Assembly: GCA_900554175.1 (NCBI GenBank)
Contig: USGK01000002.1
Location: 1 to 64,000 of the forward strand
DNA: 64,000 nt
Direction: 5' to 3'
Origin: an uncultured Clostridium sp.
GTDB taxonomy: Bacteria > Bacillota > Clostridia > TANB77 > CAG-508
This document shows positions 7,368 through 17,119 of the stretch, piece after piece (the first letter of the stretch is position 1; the number at the start of each line of letters is the position of its first letter). The notes under the pieces were generated by a model, which saw only the letters and a program-made list of their open reading frames with translations, searched no databases and had not been told where the DNA came from. Position numbers and translations under genes: made by a program.

Positions 7368-7385
7368 ACTTCGATGAATTGAAAA
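7368..7385 (-). promoter_or_regulatory. 18-bp ICE motif, site A
   Basis: ACTTCGATGAATTGAAAA on the plus strand. It belongs to a set of four sites (also 25254-25271, 25283-25300 inverted, 27654-27671) with consensus ACTTYGRNRAATTGAAAA. Read on the minus strand it is followed after 6 bases by TATATG, a possible -10, upstream of the sigma leader. Next to it the 8-mer AGGTGGCA occurs twice (7350-7368). Confidence 0.5.
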
Positions 7386-7441
7386 TACTTTTCCAATTAC
7401 TTCCGTTTATCTCCATTTTTTTACACTTTTTTACCATTTTA

Positions 7442-7470
7442 TTGATTTCAAGCACCTTTCGTGCTATAAT
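7442..7470 (+). promoter_or_regulatory. Promoter of the plus-strand gene at 7520
   Basis: TTGATT (7442-7447), a 17-base spacer and a perfect TATAAT (7465-7470). The spacer contains the inverted repeat AGCAC-CTTTC-GTGCT (7451-7465), which could bind a repressor. The start codon is about 50 bases downstream. Confidence 0.75.
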
Positions 7471-7519
7471 GATGGCAAATTCTATGATATTAGTAGAATT
7501 AAATTGAGTGAGGAATGAA

Positions 7520-8239
7520 ATGAAGTTAGTATTTGTTGCTTTTGATAGCGTTAGTCATCAACCAAAATCAACTAATATGATCTCAATGCTACAAGAAAAT
7601 AATATTTACTCAATAGATAGTGCTTTCGTTGATGATGTAAAAACATTAAATGAAATATATAATTCAGTTAGACCTGATGTATTTCTAATTGACACAACTT
7701 TTAAGAAACAAGAAATTATGGAATTTTTGACTGAATTTCAGAAAAAAAATAACAATGAATGTAAAATAATTTTGACTTATAAAAATAAAAAAGACAAATA
7801 TGATTTCGCCCAAACAAAAATACCTGCAAGATTTTTCCCTTGCAAAGTACCAAGTGATATACTTTCTGCCTCATTTAAAGAAATGTCTGAAGCTCAAATT
7901 TTCTCTCATAACGAGAACATATATAATTTAATAAAAATTTTTAAACTAGACTTATCATCTCCTATTACTAGACAATTTAGAGATTGTCTTGAAATTTTAA
8001 CTGCTGACAATAGCAGATATTTATTATTTGGATATTTATATAATGCTTTCTATACTGCAAGTAAATTAGAAGATGTTAGTTTAGATACAATAAGAAAGAG
8101 TGTCTATAAAGTTAAGGATATTATTGATAACAATATTTCACCTACTTTAAGGCACTCTATTTTTAGAGATAATAATATTAGAAATATGAATTTACCTGAT
8201 TTTTTCGATTATATTGTTGAATATATTGAAGGTCTATAA
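7520..8239 (+). CDS. Uncharacterised protein with a receiver-like N-terminal domain
   Basis: About 239 residues from MKLVFVAFDSVSHQ; GAGG lies 6 bases before the ATG, and a strong promoter is upstream. The first 110 residues alternate strands and helices as in a CheY receiver (LVFVAFDS, then DVFLIDTTF, then IILTYKN). The acidic pair normally found after the first strand is absent, so phosphorylation is doubtful. The C-terminal half is helical with no recognised DNA-binding motif. It is one of only two ICE genes on the plus strand and is divergent from the sigma operon, which suggests a regulatory role. The family is not recognised. Confidence 0.6.
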   Translation: MKLVFVAFDSVSHQPKSTNMISMLQENNIYSIDSAFVDDVKTLNEIYNSVRPDVFLIDTTFKKQEIMEFLTEFQKKNNNECKIILTYKNKKDKYDFAQTKIPARFFPCKVPSDILSASFKEMSEAQIFSHNENIYNLIKIFKLDLSSPITRQFRDCLEILTADNSRYLLFGYLYNAFYTASKLEDVSLDTIRKSVYKVKDIIDNNISPTLRHSIFRDNNIRNMNLPDFFDYIVEYIEGL

Positions 8240-8303
8240 TAATTTTTGTTTCCATTTAATTACACTTTTTACCTTTTTCTTGACATTCATGATATAATTT
8301 ATT

Positions 8304-8469
8304 GTTGTAGATACTAAATGGGCTTTGCTCAATTTTTGGTGGATTTTGTTTATGTTTGCAGCATATACTTTTAGACCGTAGCAAATCATTGAATTTGCGA
8401 TGATGGAATAATCTAATTGCAATGCGACTCATATTCTTACACTGCATTTCAAAGAGTGGTATCTACAAC
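8304..8469. repeat. Intergenic segment with 13-bp terminal inverted repeats
   Basis: The gap 8240-8490 holds no convincing gene. GTTGTAGATACTA (8304-8316) and TGGTATCTACAAC (8457-8469) are inverted copies matching at 12 of 13 positions, about 165 bp apart. There is no clear target duplication. It may be the remnant of a small mobile element or a long-range RNA stem. The open frames across it look like chance. Confidence 0.35.
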
Positions 8470-8490
8470 CTATATAACTTATAAATATTT

Positions 8491-8516
8491 AAGGGACAGA
8501 TTTTCATCTGTCCCTT
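8491..8516. terminator. Bidirectional terminator between convergent genes
   Basis: A perfect 10-bp stem AAGGGACAGA / TCTGTCCCTT with a 6-base loop. It lies between the plus-strand gene ending at 8239 and the minus-strand gene ending at 8540, and it closes the cargo operon. Confidence 0.8.
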
Positions 8517-8539
8517 ATTATTCCTATTTTTATTATAGT

Positions 8540-9739
8540 TTATCTTTCACTAATACTTGTAACCACACCATTTCTAAAATATATGTATCCTTTGTTTTTA
8601 TAAACCCATTGTTCTGTTGTTCCCCAAGAATATGTATCCTTATTAATTTTATCAGGATATCCCCATGTAGATTGTCTAACTTCGCTTGCGCTCATTCCAA
8701 TTTTTGGTTTTTCCTTCTTATTTTTGCTTGCAGATTTATTAGGATGTTCTTCCAATAGCTTGTTTGCTGTCTCAACAAAATTCATTTCATCTGTTTCTCT
8801 TGATAGTTCTATTTTTTCTGGGTTAAAACTTTCATATGAATAAATAATTTTATCATTTTCTAGACTAATAATTGCCTTACTCCAAATTGGATAGCCACTT
8901 TCTTTAGCAACATTTATACTACTATCATCAATGAATTCAAATTTCGCTGTTCCATATTCTGGATTATAATATTGTGGCTCAGTTGTCCATGGACTTGAAA
9001 TATAACATGTATATACTTTTTTATTAAAATAATTAATTGCAACCTGATATAGGTTTCTATTTTTATATCCTCCAAATCCAACCCATGAACCTTGCCATTT
9101 TAAAGCCGTATCAATTTCTGATACATATTCGGAAGCATTTTCAAAGTCTCCTAACTTAATAAAAGATTCTTTTAAATAACTCAATTCAGATACTCTACAA
9201 TCATCAGCTCTATTCTTAAAATTTTTATACTGGTTATCTAAAAACAAATATTGAGTTTTCTTATCAGAATTATACTTTTCATCGTTAAAGATGAAGGAAA
9301 ACAAACTATATGTTGTTCTATCATCAAATTTATTATTATTACCTTGCTCCACAATATATTTATATTCAATTTCTAAGTACTTATCTTTAAGATTTTGAGG
9401 TAAATATTCTTCTACTTGTTTATATCTATACCATAACTCACTATTTATATCATAATCAATATTTTTAGAACTTAAAATATAATTAAATAAATTTTCATAT
9501 ATTGTTAAAGCTTCTTTCGTTTTCTTGTCGCTTATATTTTTATTCACTACATCAATTATATTTTGACTATAATTATTATAAAAATTTTCATCAAACTTCC
9601 CTGCACTTACAAAATCTCCATTATTTATAGATTTAATAAGTTGTAATTTTTTATTAACAAAATAGCCTACCATTAAAATAATACAAACTAATATTATTGA
9701 AATAATTGCTAAAATTACTATTTTCTTCTTTTTTTCCAT
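8540..9739 (-). CDS. Membrane-anchored extracytoplasmic protein with C-terminal BamE-like motif
   Basis: 399 residues. A lysine-rich start and one transmembrane segment (about 8-28) anchor it outside. A helical middle follows, then a beta-rich part (WQGSWVGFGGYKNRNLYQVAI). The end resembles SmpA/BamE-like domains of Gram-positives: KIGMSASEVRQSTWGYPDKI, then EQWVYKNKGYIYFRNGVVTSI. This pattern is common in cargo proteins of unknown function. It is the last gene of the cargo operon, 57 bases after the HelD-like gene. Whether it works with the nuclease and helicase genes is unknown. Confidence 0.6.
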   Translation of the reverse strand: MEKKKKIVILAIISIILVCIILMVGYFVNKKLQLIKSINNGDFVSAGKFDENFYNNYSQNIIDVVNKNISDKKTKEALTIYENLFNYILSSKNIDYDINSELWYRYKQVEEYLPQNLKDKYLEIEYKYIVEQGNNNKFDDRTTYSLFSFIFNDEKYNSDKKTQYLFLDNQYKNFKNRADDCRVSELSYLKESFIKLGDFENASEYVSEIDTALKWQGSWVGFGGYKNRNLYQVAINYFNKKVYTCYISSPWTTEPQYYNPEYGTAKFEFIDDSSINVAKESGYPIWSKAIISLENDKIIYSYESFNPEKIELSRETDEMNFVETANKLLEEHPNKSASKNKKEKPKIGMSASEVRQSTWGYPDKINKDTYSWGTTEQWVYKNKGYIYFRNGVVTSISER

Positions 9740-9795
9740 ACAAAATTCATTCCCTTCAAAATACTTTTATACCATCTAGCTAATTATAATTTTTA

Positions 9796-12123
9796 TTAAA
9801 CAATTCCGTTTACAATGTACAATTCGTTTAAAGCTCTTGTATATGCAATATATTTTTCGTTTTCCGTCATATCATTGTCAAAAACAATAACACTATCAAA
9901 TTCAATACCTTTTACTTGACTAATAGTATTATAGAATGTATATTCACTATCTATAGGTATAATATTCTCTAAATCTTCTATATTGCGAACTATTACTGCA
10001 ATTCTTTTTTGGTCATTCATTTTTCTTATAATAATATTATTTATTTGTTTCTTATCAATGTATTCTACATCTTTTCCTGTGATTCCCATTGAAATATTAT
10101 TATAGTTAAATACTTTATTACAAAAATCAGTAATTTGTTCAGTGTTTCTATAATTTTCATTCAAATTATAATAATTAAAATCAGTAACTTTTTTTAATAA
10201 ATCCCAATCTTTTATTCCTTTTGCAAATATAGATTGATTAACATCTCCATACAAATTAAAAATAACATTTCTATTTACTAATTTTAATGTTTTATATTCA
10301 TTTTCATTATAATCTTGTGCCTCATCAAAACATAATAATCTATCAGCATTTAACATTTCGCCAAAGTGTAAATAATTAATGTATAATAGTAATAATAATT
10401 GGCATCTCATTAATTTTCCATGAATTAAAGTTGGGTTATTCAATAGCATGTCTTCTATAATTACATTAAAAAAATCATATGTAAAATAAAAATTATTTAT
10501 TACTTTATCTTGTAATTGTTCTATTTCTTTTATTTTATCATTTATTTCATCAATTCTTCGTTTTGTATTTGAAAAAAATCGATTTTTCAATTTTGCTTTT
10601 TCAACCATTAAATTATCAATTTTCTCTATACTTTTAACAATAAACAATTCGAAATATTGATAATTACTTATATTCTCTGAATAAGAAAATATTTCAGATA
10701 TTTCTTCTTTAATTTCTTTTATTCTTCTGTCATACTCTACTTTCAATCCATTCAAGTATTCACTTGAATAGAATTTTTTTATAATATCAGAATCTAACTC
10801 ATCTTCATCTATGATTTTTCCTTCATTAATATAATCCCTATATCTACTTTGTTTTCTTCGTATAGTATCTTTTAATGAATCTATTATAATTTTTAATTTT
10901 TTATTTCTTTCTTCTATATCAATTCCAAATACATTATTTTCTTTAAATCTATCATTGAATCTATCATTTAATATTTGAATCATGTTATATCTACGATTAT
11001 ATTCATTATTCAACGATAAATAATAATTTGATATAGATATTTGTTCTATTTCTGATATATCTAAATCTCTTGATAATTCTCCTATGAAATCCTTAAAAAC
11101 TTTACTTGGAGCAATTATTTTTATCTTATCATATTCAGGCAATAAATTATTATATTTTAAGTATGTCAACCTATGTAATAAAATCATCGTTTTTCCTGAA
11201 CCAGCACATCCTTGAACAATAAAGTTTTCATTTGATTTAGTTCTAATTATCTTATTTTGATTAGATTGAATACTATAAATAATGTCTGTTAGTTTGTTAG
11301 AATTTCTTTTTTCTAACAATATTTGCATTAAAAATTCATCTGCCATTCCTTCTTTAAAAAAGTCATTATTTGCAATATAACTATTCCAATATCTAAATGG
11401 TAAAAAACTAAATTTTCTTTTTAATAATACTTTATAAAAATATTTATCTCTCGTTAATTCATTAACTTCTGTATTATAATAAAAATCTCCTAAAGGCGAT
11501 CTCCAATCTATTAAAGTTATCCCATCTTCAATTTCAATTGGCTCAGTATCTTTTGCAATATAAAACTTTTCATAATAATTTTCTTTTTCATATTCCGTAT
11601 TCAAATCCATTCTTGCAAAATACGAAATATTATTTTTTTGGGAATAATCATAAAAATCTTTTTCTTCTTTTAGACTTTTTTCTTCATCAGAATATGATGA
11701 TAAAATTAAGTCAATGTCTTCACTTGTTATTTTTTTTGAATTTGGACGCAATGATTCAATATATTCTAATCTTTTTTGTTCCTTTTCCTCATCCATTTTT
11801 ACTCTATTTTGTAAATTTTCATTGTACTTTAAATAATCTTTATCTTTATATAATTCATCTATTGTTTTATAACAATCTCCGTCTTTAAAAAATATTTTTA
11901 TGCCTATATCTTCTATAAAAAAAGATATATGTTCTTCATTAATTCTAGTTTCTTGATTATTTCCCAAATTATATGTTATATGTAATTTTCTATAATATAT
12001 AACATTAATCTGATTGTCTTCAATTGATTCAATAGTATATACTTCATTATTAATACCATATAATGTATTATTAACATTTAGTTTATTTATATTATTTTCT
12101 ATATCTACATTATTCATTTCCAT
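9796..12123 (-). CDS. HelD-like superfamily 1 (UvrD/Rep fold) helicase
   Basis: About 775 residues. The N-terminal part has the HelD signature YFARMDLNTEYEKEN...FYIAKD...LIDWRSPLGDFYYN. Helicase motifs follow: Walker A GCAGSGKT (near 309), motif II CFDEAQD (near 599), YRNTEQI, QVKGIEFDSVIVFD and YIAYTRALNELYIV. A long coiled coil lies between Walker A and motif II, as in HelD. HelD proteins recycle RNA polymerase; related SF1 helicases also serve in defence. The ATG at 12123 (GGTGG upstream) overlaps the end of the PD-(D/E)XK gene, so the two are coupled and probably act together. Confidence 0.85.
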   Translation of the reverse strand: MEMNNVDIENNINKLNVNNTLYGINNEVYTIESIEDNQINVIYYRKLHITYNLGNNQETRINEEHISFFIEDIGIKIFFKDGDCYKTIDELYKDKDYLKYNENLQNRVKMDEEKEQKRLEYIESLRPNSKKITSEDIDLILSSYSDEEKSLKEEKDFYDYSQKNNISYFARMDLNTEYEKENYYEKFYIAKDTEPIEIEDGITLIDWRSPLGDFYYNTEVNELTRDKYFYKVLLKRKFSFLPFRYWNSYIANNDFFKEGMADEFLMQILLEKRNSNKLTDIIYSIQSNQNKIIRTKSNENFIVQGCAGSGKTMILLHRLTYLKYNNLLPEYDKIKIIAPSKVFKDFIGELSRDLDISEIEQISISNYYLSLNNEYNRRYNMIQILNDRFNDRFKENNVFGIDIEERNKKLKIIIDSLKDTIRRKQSRYRDYINEGKIIDEDELDSDIIKKFYSSEYLNGLKVEYDRRIKEIKEEISEIFSYSENISNYQYFELFIVKSIEKIDNLMVEKAKLKNRFFSNTKRRIDEINDKIKEIEQLQDKVINNFYFTYDFFNVIIEDMLLNNPTLIHGKLMRCQLLLLLYINYLHFGEMLNADRLLCFDEAQDYNENEYKTLKLVNRNVIFNLYGDVNQSIFAKGIKDWDLLKKVTDFNYYNLNENYRNTEQITDFCNKVFNYNNISMGITGKDVEYIDKKQINNIIIRKMNDQKRIAVIVRNIEDLENIIPIDSEYTFYNTISQVKGIEFDSVIVFDNDMTENEKYIAYTRALNELYIVNGIV

Positions 12124-13168
12124 TATTTCCACCATTTAAATTATAATTCTCTACAAATTCATATACTTCAACTACTTTCTCAATTATAACATCAAGAGAA
12201 GTATTAAAATCATATTTATATAATATTCGATGACTTCCATCATCTTCAATTAAAGCATAATTACTATTTCTTAAAATTTGTTGTATTTCGTTATTCTTCC
12301 CAACTGTCCATGCAAACAAACCAACTTTCCATCCTGCTGGAGTTAGATTTGCATCTACATGATATTTTTTGGGAGAGTCAATGTAGCACACCATTTCATT
12401 ATTGCCTTTCCAAATTCTAATAAAACTTATTGCTAATTTATTTTCTAAAAGTGATTTTAGTTCATTTACTTTTCTTTCAATACTTTTATTAGCTATTTCC
12501 TTTATTTTATCAAGTTCTTCAAGTTTTTCTTTATTATCCTTTAGCCAATTTAGTACTTCTTCTTCCATTTCTACTTCTCCTTCATAATTTTCAAGATTTT
12601 GAATAAACTCCTTTAAGAAAATAAGCCATTTGTTATTATCTTGGTTATTTAACAAATCTGTTTTTAATTGTCTAAAAAACTCTTGATATGTAATATTAAT
12701 AAATTCTGACTTATCTATTTTACTCGAATTATCATAAAGAGATAATAGTACTTTTATAGAGTTGCTATTTAATTTATTAAGAGTTTCTGAATAGTCCTCT
12801 AAGTCATTGTAAACTGACGCATCAATTTTATTTTCAATTCCAATTACAAAATCATTATTTTGTATAACAATATCAATTCTGTTTCCTTTTATTGTTGTAT
12901 ATTCTCGTTCTATTTCAAGTTTTTCATTTTCTTTTATTACTTCAATGTTGTAATTTTTACCGATTAGTACTTTTATAAAAGAATTAATAACTAAATTATT
13001 TAGATTATGTTCCTCTAATGGGTTAAAATAAAATGCCAAAATGTTACTACACACATTTTCATAATGTGGATAGCCTGAAATATCCATAAATGTTTTTTCT
13101 TTTCGAGGTATCCTTTTATATATTTCTGATGCCTCATATAATAAATCATTATAATTGCTTAATTCCAT
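12110..13168 (-). CDS. PD-(D/E)XK nuclease superfamily protein (PDDEXK_4 type)
   Basis: 352 residues. The beginning (FMDISGYPHYENVCSNILAF, then PLEEHNLNNL) matches the PDDEXK_4 family. The catalytic core is visible as RIDIVIQNNDFVIGIENKID (D...E-x-K pattern, about residues 100-118). The second half has a helical region and a strand-rich end (HRILYKYDFNTSLD). Family members are nucleases often found in defence islands. It ends inside the HelD-like gene, and its start is 12 bases from the upstream membrane/zinc gene. Probably the nuclease of a nuclease-helicase pair. Confidence 0.8.
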   Translation of the reverse strand: MELSNYNDLLYEASEIYKRIPRKEKTFMDISGYPHYENVCSNILAFYFNPLEEHNLNNLVINSFIKVLIGKNYNIEVIKENEKLEIEREYTTIKGNRIDIVIQNNDFVIGIENKIDASVYNDLEDYSETLNKLNSNSIKVLLSLYDNSSKIDKSEFINITYQEFFRQLKTDLLNNQDNNKWLIFLKEFIQNLENYEGEVEMEEEVLNWLKDNKEKLEELDKIKEIANKSIERKVNELKSLLENKLAISFIRIWKGNNEMVCYIDSPKKYHVDANLTPAGWKVGLFAWTVGKNNEIQQILRNSNYALIEDDGSHRILYKYDFNTSLDVIIEKVVEVYEFVENYNLNGGNNGNE

Positions 13169-13180
13169 ATCAATAATCTC

Positions 13181-13864
13181 CTAAAAATCAAAGTATTCAT
13201 CATCATGAAAATTACCATGCTTATCTGTGTGAACATCTTGGTAACAGTCCTCACACATAAAATCATTTAATTCATATTCCTCAAAAGATATTTTCTTAAA
13301 ACATCTTTCACATTCACAATCTAATTTTTCATCTTCATCTAAAAAATCTTTTTCTTCGTCATTCTCTATTTCTTCGTCTATTATCGGAATATAATCTTCT
13401 TTAATTATTTCTTTTGGTCTTGTTACTTTTGTGTTTGGTTTAGTATAGTTTACATTATTATTTAAATTATTTATTTTAGATATTTCTTCAGTCCTATCTT
13501 TTTTTTCAATACGAATAAAGCAAAATATGAATATTGCAATAATTGTAAATAGAATTATAAATCCCACAAATGTTGGCACATAATCTATAAGGCATATATA
13601 TGCAATTGTATATACAATATAAATAAAAGCATTTCCAATATCTAATGTTTTTATTAAAGCAATTCCTAATGGAAATAAACTTCCAAAAACAATTCCATGT
13701 TTTATATCTTGATTATTATCTATGCTATATGTATATCCTGCATATCCAAACAATACTGCAAGAAATATGAAGGCTAAAAGTGATTTAATCAATTCTGTTA
13801 GTTCTTTTGAAATAAGTTCTTTTTTTATATCCACTTTATTTTTCACTTTTTCACTATTTTCCAT
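13181..13864 (-). CDS. Membrane protein with C-terminal zinc-ribbon
   Basis: 227 residues. A charged N terminus is followed by three to four hydrophobic segments between about residues 25 and 115. Next is an acidic linker, and a C-terminal CERC...CEDC motif, typical of a zinc ribbon or short treble clef facing the cytoplasm. Start ATG with AAAGGA upstream. It lies between the RecQ-like helicase (41-base gap) and the PD-(D/E)XK gene (12-base gap). The family is not recognised. Its position suggests a membrane partner or effector of the helicase genes. Confidence 0.65.
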   Translation of the reverse strand: MENSEKVKNKVDIKKELISKELTELIKSLLAFIFLAVLFGYAGYTYSIDNNQDIKHGIVFGSLFPLGIALIKTLDIGNAFIYIVYTIAYICLIDYVPTFVGFIILFTIIAIFIFCFIRIEKKDRTEEISKINNLNNNVNYTKPNTKVTRPKEIIKEDYIPIIDEEIENDEEKDFLDEDEKLDCECERCFKKISFEEYELNDFMCEDCYQDVHTDKHGNFHDDEYFDF

Positions 13865-13904
13865 ATTATATTTCCTTTATTTATAATATTTTGTTTTCTT
13901 TTTA

Positions 13905-16900
13905 TTATTTTTTTAATACATCTTTACCCAAGAAATAATCTTCAATGTAATTCCATCTTTCTTCATCAGTATTAAGTTCCATTATAAACTTTTCTAATAT
14001 TTCAATATCTCTATCATGTTTTTCTATTGCTTTTTTTACTATATTATTTTTATATACAATGCTTTTTTCTGCTATTGCTTTTATTCTTGCAGGATCGTTT
14101 ATACGAATAAATATTTCTGGATTTTGTCCTCCATACATATCATATTGAATAATATCAAACATAGATAAAAGAGTTAATGCTTTTGTAATATTTTTTAATT
14201 TATCTCTATCTGATGTTTTGTATTTTTCAACTTTATTAACATTTAAGTTATTTAATTCTTTAATAATCTGGCTCTTATATATTAAGGTTTCTGCTTTTTG
14301 TCTATATGAAGTATTTACAATTCTATATTTTATTACATCACCAATTCTTTTTGTAATATAAAATGGTTTTGAATAAAAACTATTCTCATTGTCTTCGATA
14401 CATCTAAAATATCCATTTGCAATATTTTCAGCTATAACAGAGTTTTTAAAGACTTGATTCAATTTTTGTTTAAATTGAACCATCGTAAATTCTCCCTGTT
14501 GGCTTTGAAATCCTGATAATATATCACTAACTTTATTTATATTATCTAATATTTTATCTCTTATTCCTACAAAGCTTTTTTCTTCATCTATCATTTGAAT
14601 TGCTACTTTCATTCTAGGATAAATGAATTGGCTATATTTACCAAGTATTTTTTCTTTTTCAGAATAAAACTGATATTTAAATGATGCAAAAGACATTCTA
14701 TCAAACATATCTTCCCACATTCTTTTTAAGTCAATACTATATATATCTCCTATATCACTAACAATATAGTTGCTTTCTTTTTCTCTATTTCTTCCTTTTG
14801 ATTCAATTTTTAAATATTTTCCATATTCACTACTTAAAATTTCTTTTTCTATTTCTGGTGCAATTACAATAAAAGCACTCGTAAACATTGCTCTAGGTCT
14901 AGTAATTATAACTGGAATCTTATATTTCAAATTTAAATCTTTTTCTATATTTAATAAAGCAGTTTTTACCGTACTATCCAAATCAGAACTTTTAGGGAAA
15001 ACAATTTCAAATGCCTGTGGTGTAATAAGATTATTTCTTCTATGTGTTCTATTATAAATATTATTTAAAACTCTTATACATCCTTCAACATGAAAATCTC
15101 TTATAGCTGACATTCCAAATAATATTTTAGCATAATTTCTGTCTTTCAAATAATAATCCATGTGTGCTATGCCTTGTATTCGTTCATCTCTTGCTGCTCT
15201 ACCAATTTCTTGAACATAATCATTTAAATTTCCTGCTTCAGCATAATGATAAACATGCTTAATATCCTTTATATCTATCCCCATTCCAAATGCTTTTGTT
15301 GCAAACATAGTATTTATCTCGCCACTTTTAAATTTAATAGCAGAGTCCTTTTTTATACTTTTACTTACTTGTCCAGTATATATTCCTATTTTTTGTCTAT
15401 CTTTTTCGTCAAATAATCCCGTAAATATATCATCCGTTTTATATGCTTGTATTGCAGTAGTATTATAAGGAAAATATATTAATGATTTTTCATTATTATT
15501 TTGCCATTTTTTTATCTTTTCCTTTAAATCTTGTGTTTTTCTAACAGATGTTTCTGTAGCATTTAGCTCCTCATTATTTTTATTTATATCAAATGATATG
15601 TCATTTCTTTTTACTTTTCCTATGAATTTTATAGGATCTCTCAAATATAAACTTTCAGCCATTTCATTTACGCCATCATCTTTTCCTCCAAACACTGCTG
15701 TTGCTGTAAATGTACATATTGGAAATTTATATTTTCTGGAATTTAAGTCTAATACACCATTTTTATATCTAAATCTTCTTAATTTCTCAATATATGTACC
15801 TAAATACCAATAATCAGGTCTAAAACCTTGTCCCCATGTTGTAACAATATGAGCTTCATCTACTATTATAGTTGAAATATCTCTTGTTCCAATTATTGTA
15901 TCTATAGAATATGATAGTAATACTTCAGGACTCAAATACAAAATATCAATCTCTCCATCATTTATCTTTTTTAAGATTTCTGTTTTATCAAATGGATTAA
16001 CATCAGAATTTAATCTTGCTGCTCTATAATAGCCCCTCTTAACAAGATTTTCTACTTGGTCATTCATAAGTTCTACTAATGGAGAAATTACTATTGTTAA
16101 ACTTCCGTATTTTTTTGCAGCATAAACTGCTGGAATTTGAAACATTACAGATTTACCTGCTCCAGTTGGTGCTGTTACAAAAATATCTCTGTAAAAAGAA
16201 TTATTATCCTCTTTGTCGCTTTTGCTTTTTTCAATTTGTTCAACTATTTCATTTATTATCGTTTCTTGACTTATTTCTTCAACTTCGTTTCCCTCTAATG
16301 GATTTTTATAAATTTCTAATGTTTTGAACTTTTCAAAATTCGGTATTCCTATTTCATTCTTGGCTATTTCAAGATAAATTTCATGTCTTTCTTTTGCTTT
16401 ATCTATGTCTTCATATTTATATACTTCATAATTATTTTCAGATAAGAAACCTACTAGACCATTATACATTTCTGTAGTTTCATTATTTTCTATATTTAAA
16501 ATAATACCAATTTTCTTATATTTTACACATTCAACAATATTTTCCAAATAAATTTCTATATTATTGGTTATTTCAAAAATATAATCAACATCAGAATTTT
16601 TACTTATTCTTAAATTCTTTATATCATATCTTTTTTCTATTTTTATTTTTTTTCGATAATCATATTCATAATTATTATATTGAACATAATACTCTCCATT
16701 TATATTATATACATAAGAATATATTTCATCTTCACTTTCTTGTGTATTTTCAAGATTTTGCATTTCTATTAGTTTGTTCAATTTTTCTTTGTCATAATAA
16801 TCTAAATGATAAACATTATAATACTTATTATTTTCAATTACTTTTATTTCAATTTCATATAATTCAGATAATTCTACTATTGTTTTATAACATACTGAAA

Positions 16901-17096
16901 ATTCTTCATATGTTATCCATTTGTCATTATTTTTAAGTTCTTCAGCATTTGCCGTGAATTGAGCTATTACATTTTTAGCGACATCTTTTTTTGTATCAGA
17001 AATATTAATTTTTTCTTCCACTTTATTAGCAATTAAACTTTCTTTTATTTCTTTTTCTAAATATTCTTTTTCATATCCTTTATATATTACTAACAT
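13905..17096 (-). CDS. RecQ-like DEAD/DEAH helicase, 1063 residues
   Basis: The first 290 residues have no recognised domain. The helicase core then follows: Walker A TAPTGAGKS (near 312), SPLVELMNDQV, VDEAHIVTTWGQGFRPDY (near 412), TFTATA, FATKAFGMGIDI and the RecQ-type motif VI QEIGRAARDE. No RecQ zinc-binding or HRDC domain is evident. Instead there are about 350 uncharacterised residues at the C terminus. It is much longer than housekeeping RecQ. GGAG precedes the ATG. It sits between two membrane protein genes in the cargo operon, which points to a dedicated defence or DNA-processing role. Confidence 0.85.
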   Translation of the reverse strand: MLVIYKGYEKEYLEKEIKESLIANKVEEKINISDTKKDVAKNVIAQFTANAEELKNNDKWITYEEFSVCYKTIVELSELYEIEIKVIENNKYYNVYHLDYYDKEKLNKLIEMQNLENTQESEDEIYSYVYNINGEYYVQYNNYEYDYRKKIKIEKRYDIKNLRISKNSDVDYIFEITNNIEIYLENIVECVKYKKIGIILNIENNETTEMYNGLVGFLSENNYEVYKYEDIDKAKERHEIYLEIAKNEIGIPNFEKFKTLEIYKNPLEGNEVEEISQETIINEIVEQIEKSKSDKEDNNSFYRDIFVTAPTGAGKSVMFQIPAVYAAKKYGSLTIVISPLVELMNDQVENLVKRGYYRAARLNSDVNPFDKTEILKKINDGEIDILYLSPEVLLSYSIDTIIGTRDISTIIVDEAHIVTTWGQGFRPDYWYLGTYIEKLRRFRYKNGVLDLNSRKYKFPICTFTATAVFGGKDDGVNEMAESLYLRDPIKFIGKVKRNDISFDINKNNEELNATETSVRKTQDLKEKIKKWQNNNEKSLIYFPYNTTAIQAYKTDDIFTGLFDEKDRQKIGIYTGQVSKSIKKDSAIKFKSGEINTMFATKAFGMGIDIKDIKHVYHYAEAGNLNDYVQEIGRAARDERIQGIAHMDYYLKDRNYAKILFGMSAIRDFHVEGCIRVLNNIYNRTHRRNNLITPQAFEIVFPKSSDLDSTVKTALLNIEKDLNLKYKIPVIITRPRAMFTSAFIVIAPEIEKEILSSEYGKYLKIESKGRNREKESNYIVSDIGDIYSIDLKRMWEDMFDRMSFASFKYQFYSEKEKILGKYSQFIYPRMKVAIQMIDEEKSFVGIRDKILDNINKVSDILSGFQSQQGEFTMVQFKQKLNQVFKNSVIAENIANGYFRCIEDNENSFYSKPFYITKRIGDVIKYRIVNTSYRQKAETLIYKSQIIKELNNLNVNKVEKYKTSDRDKLKNITKALTLLSMFDIIQYDMYGGQNPEIFIRINDPARIKAIAEKSIVYKNNIVKKAIEKHDRDIEILEKFIMELNTDEERWNYIEDYFLGKDVLKK

Positions 17097-17119
17097 TTGA
17101 TTACTCCATTTCTTTTTAT

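Noticed and set aside
8301..8320. GTTGTAGAT resembles the end of a Cas12a CRISPR repeat
   Set aside because: Only one direct copy plus one inverted copy 150 bp away, no repeat-spacer array and no cas genes nearby; chance similarity of a short AT-rich word.
8234..8758. Short open frames on both strands between the two convergent genes
   Set aside because: No ribosome binding sites, low-complexity or histidine/serine-rich composition, overlap with the terminator or with the real gene at 8540-9739.
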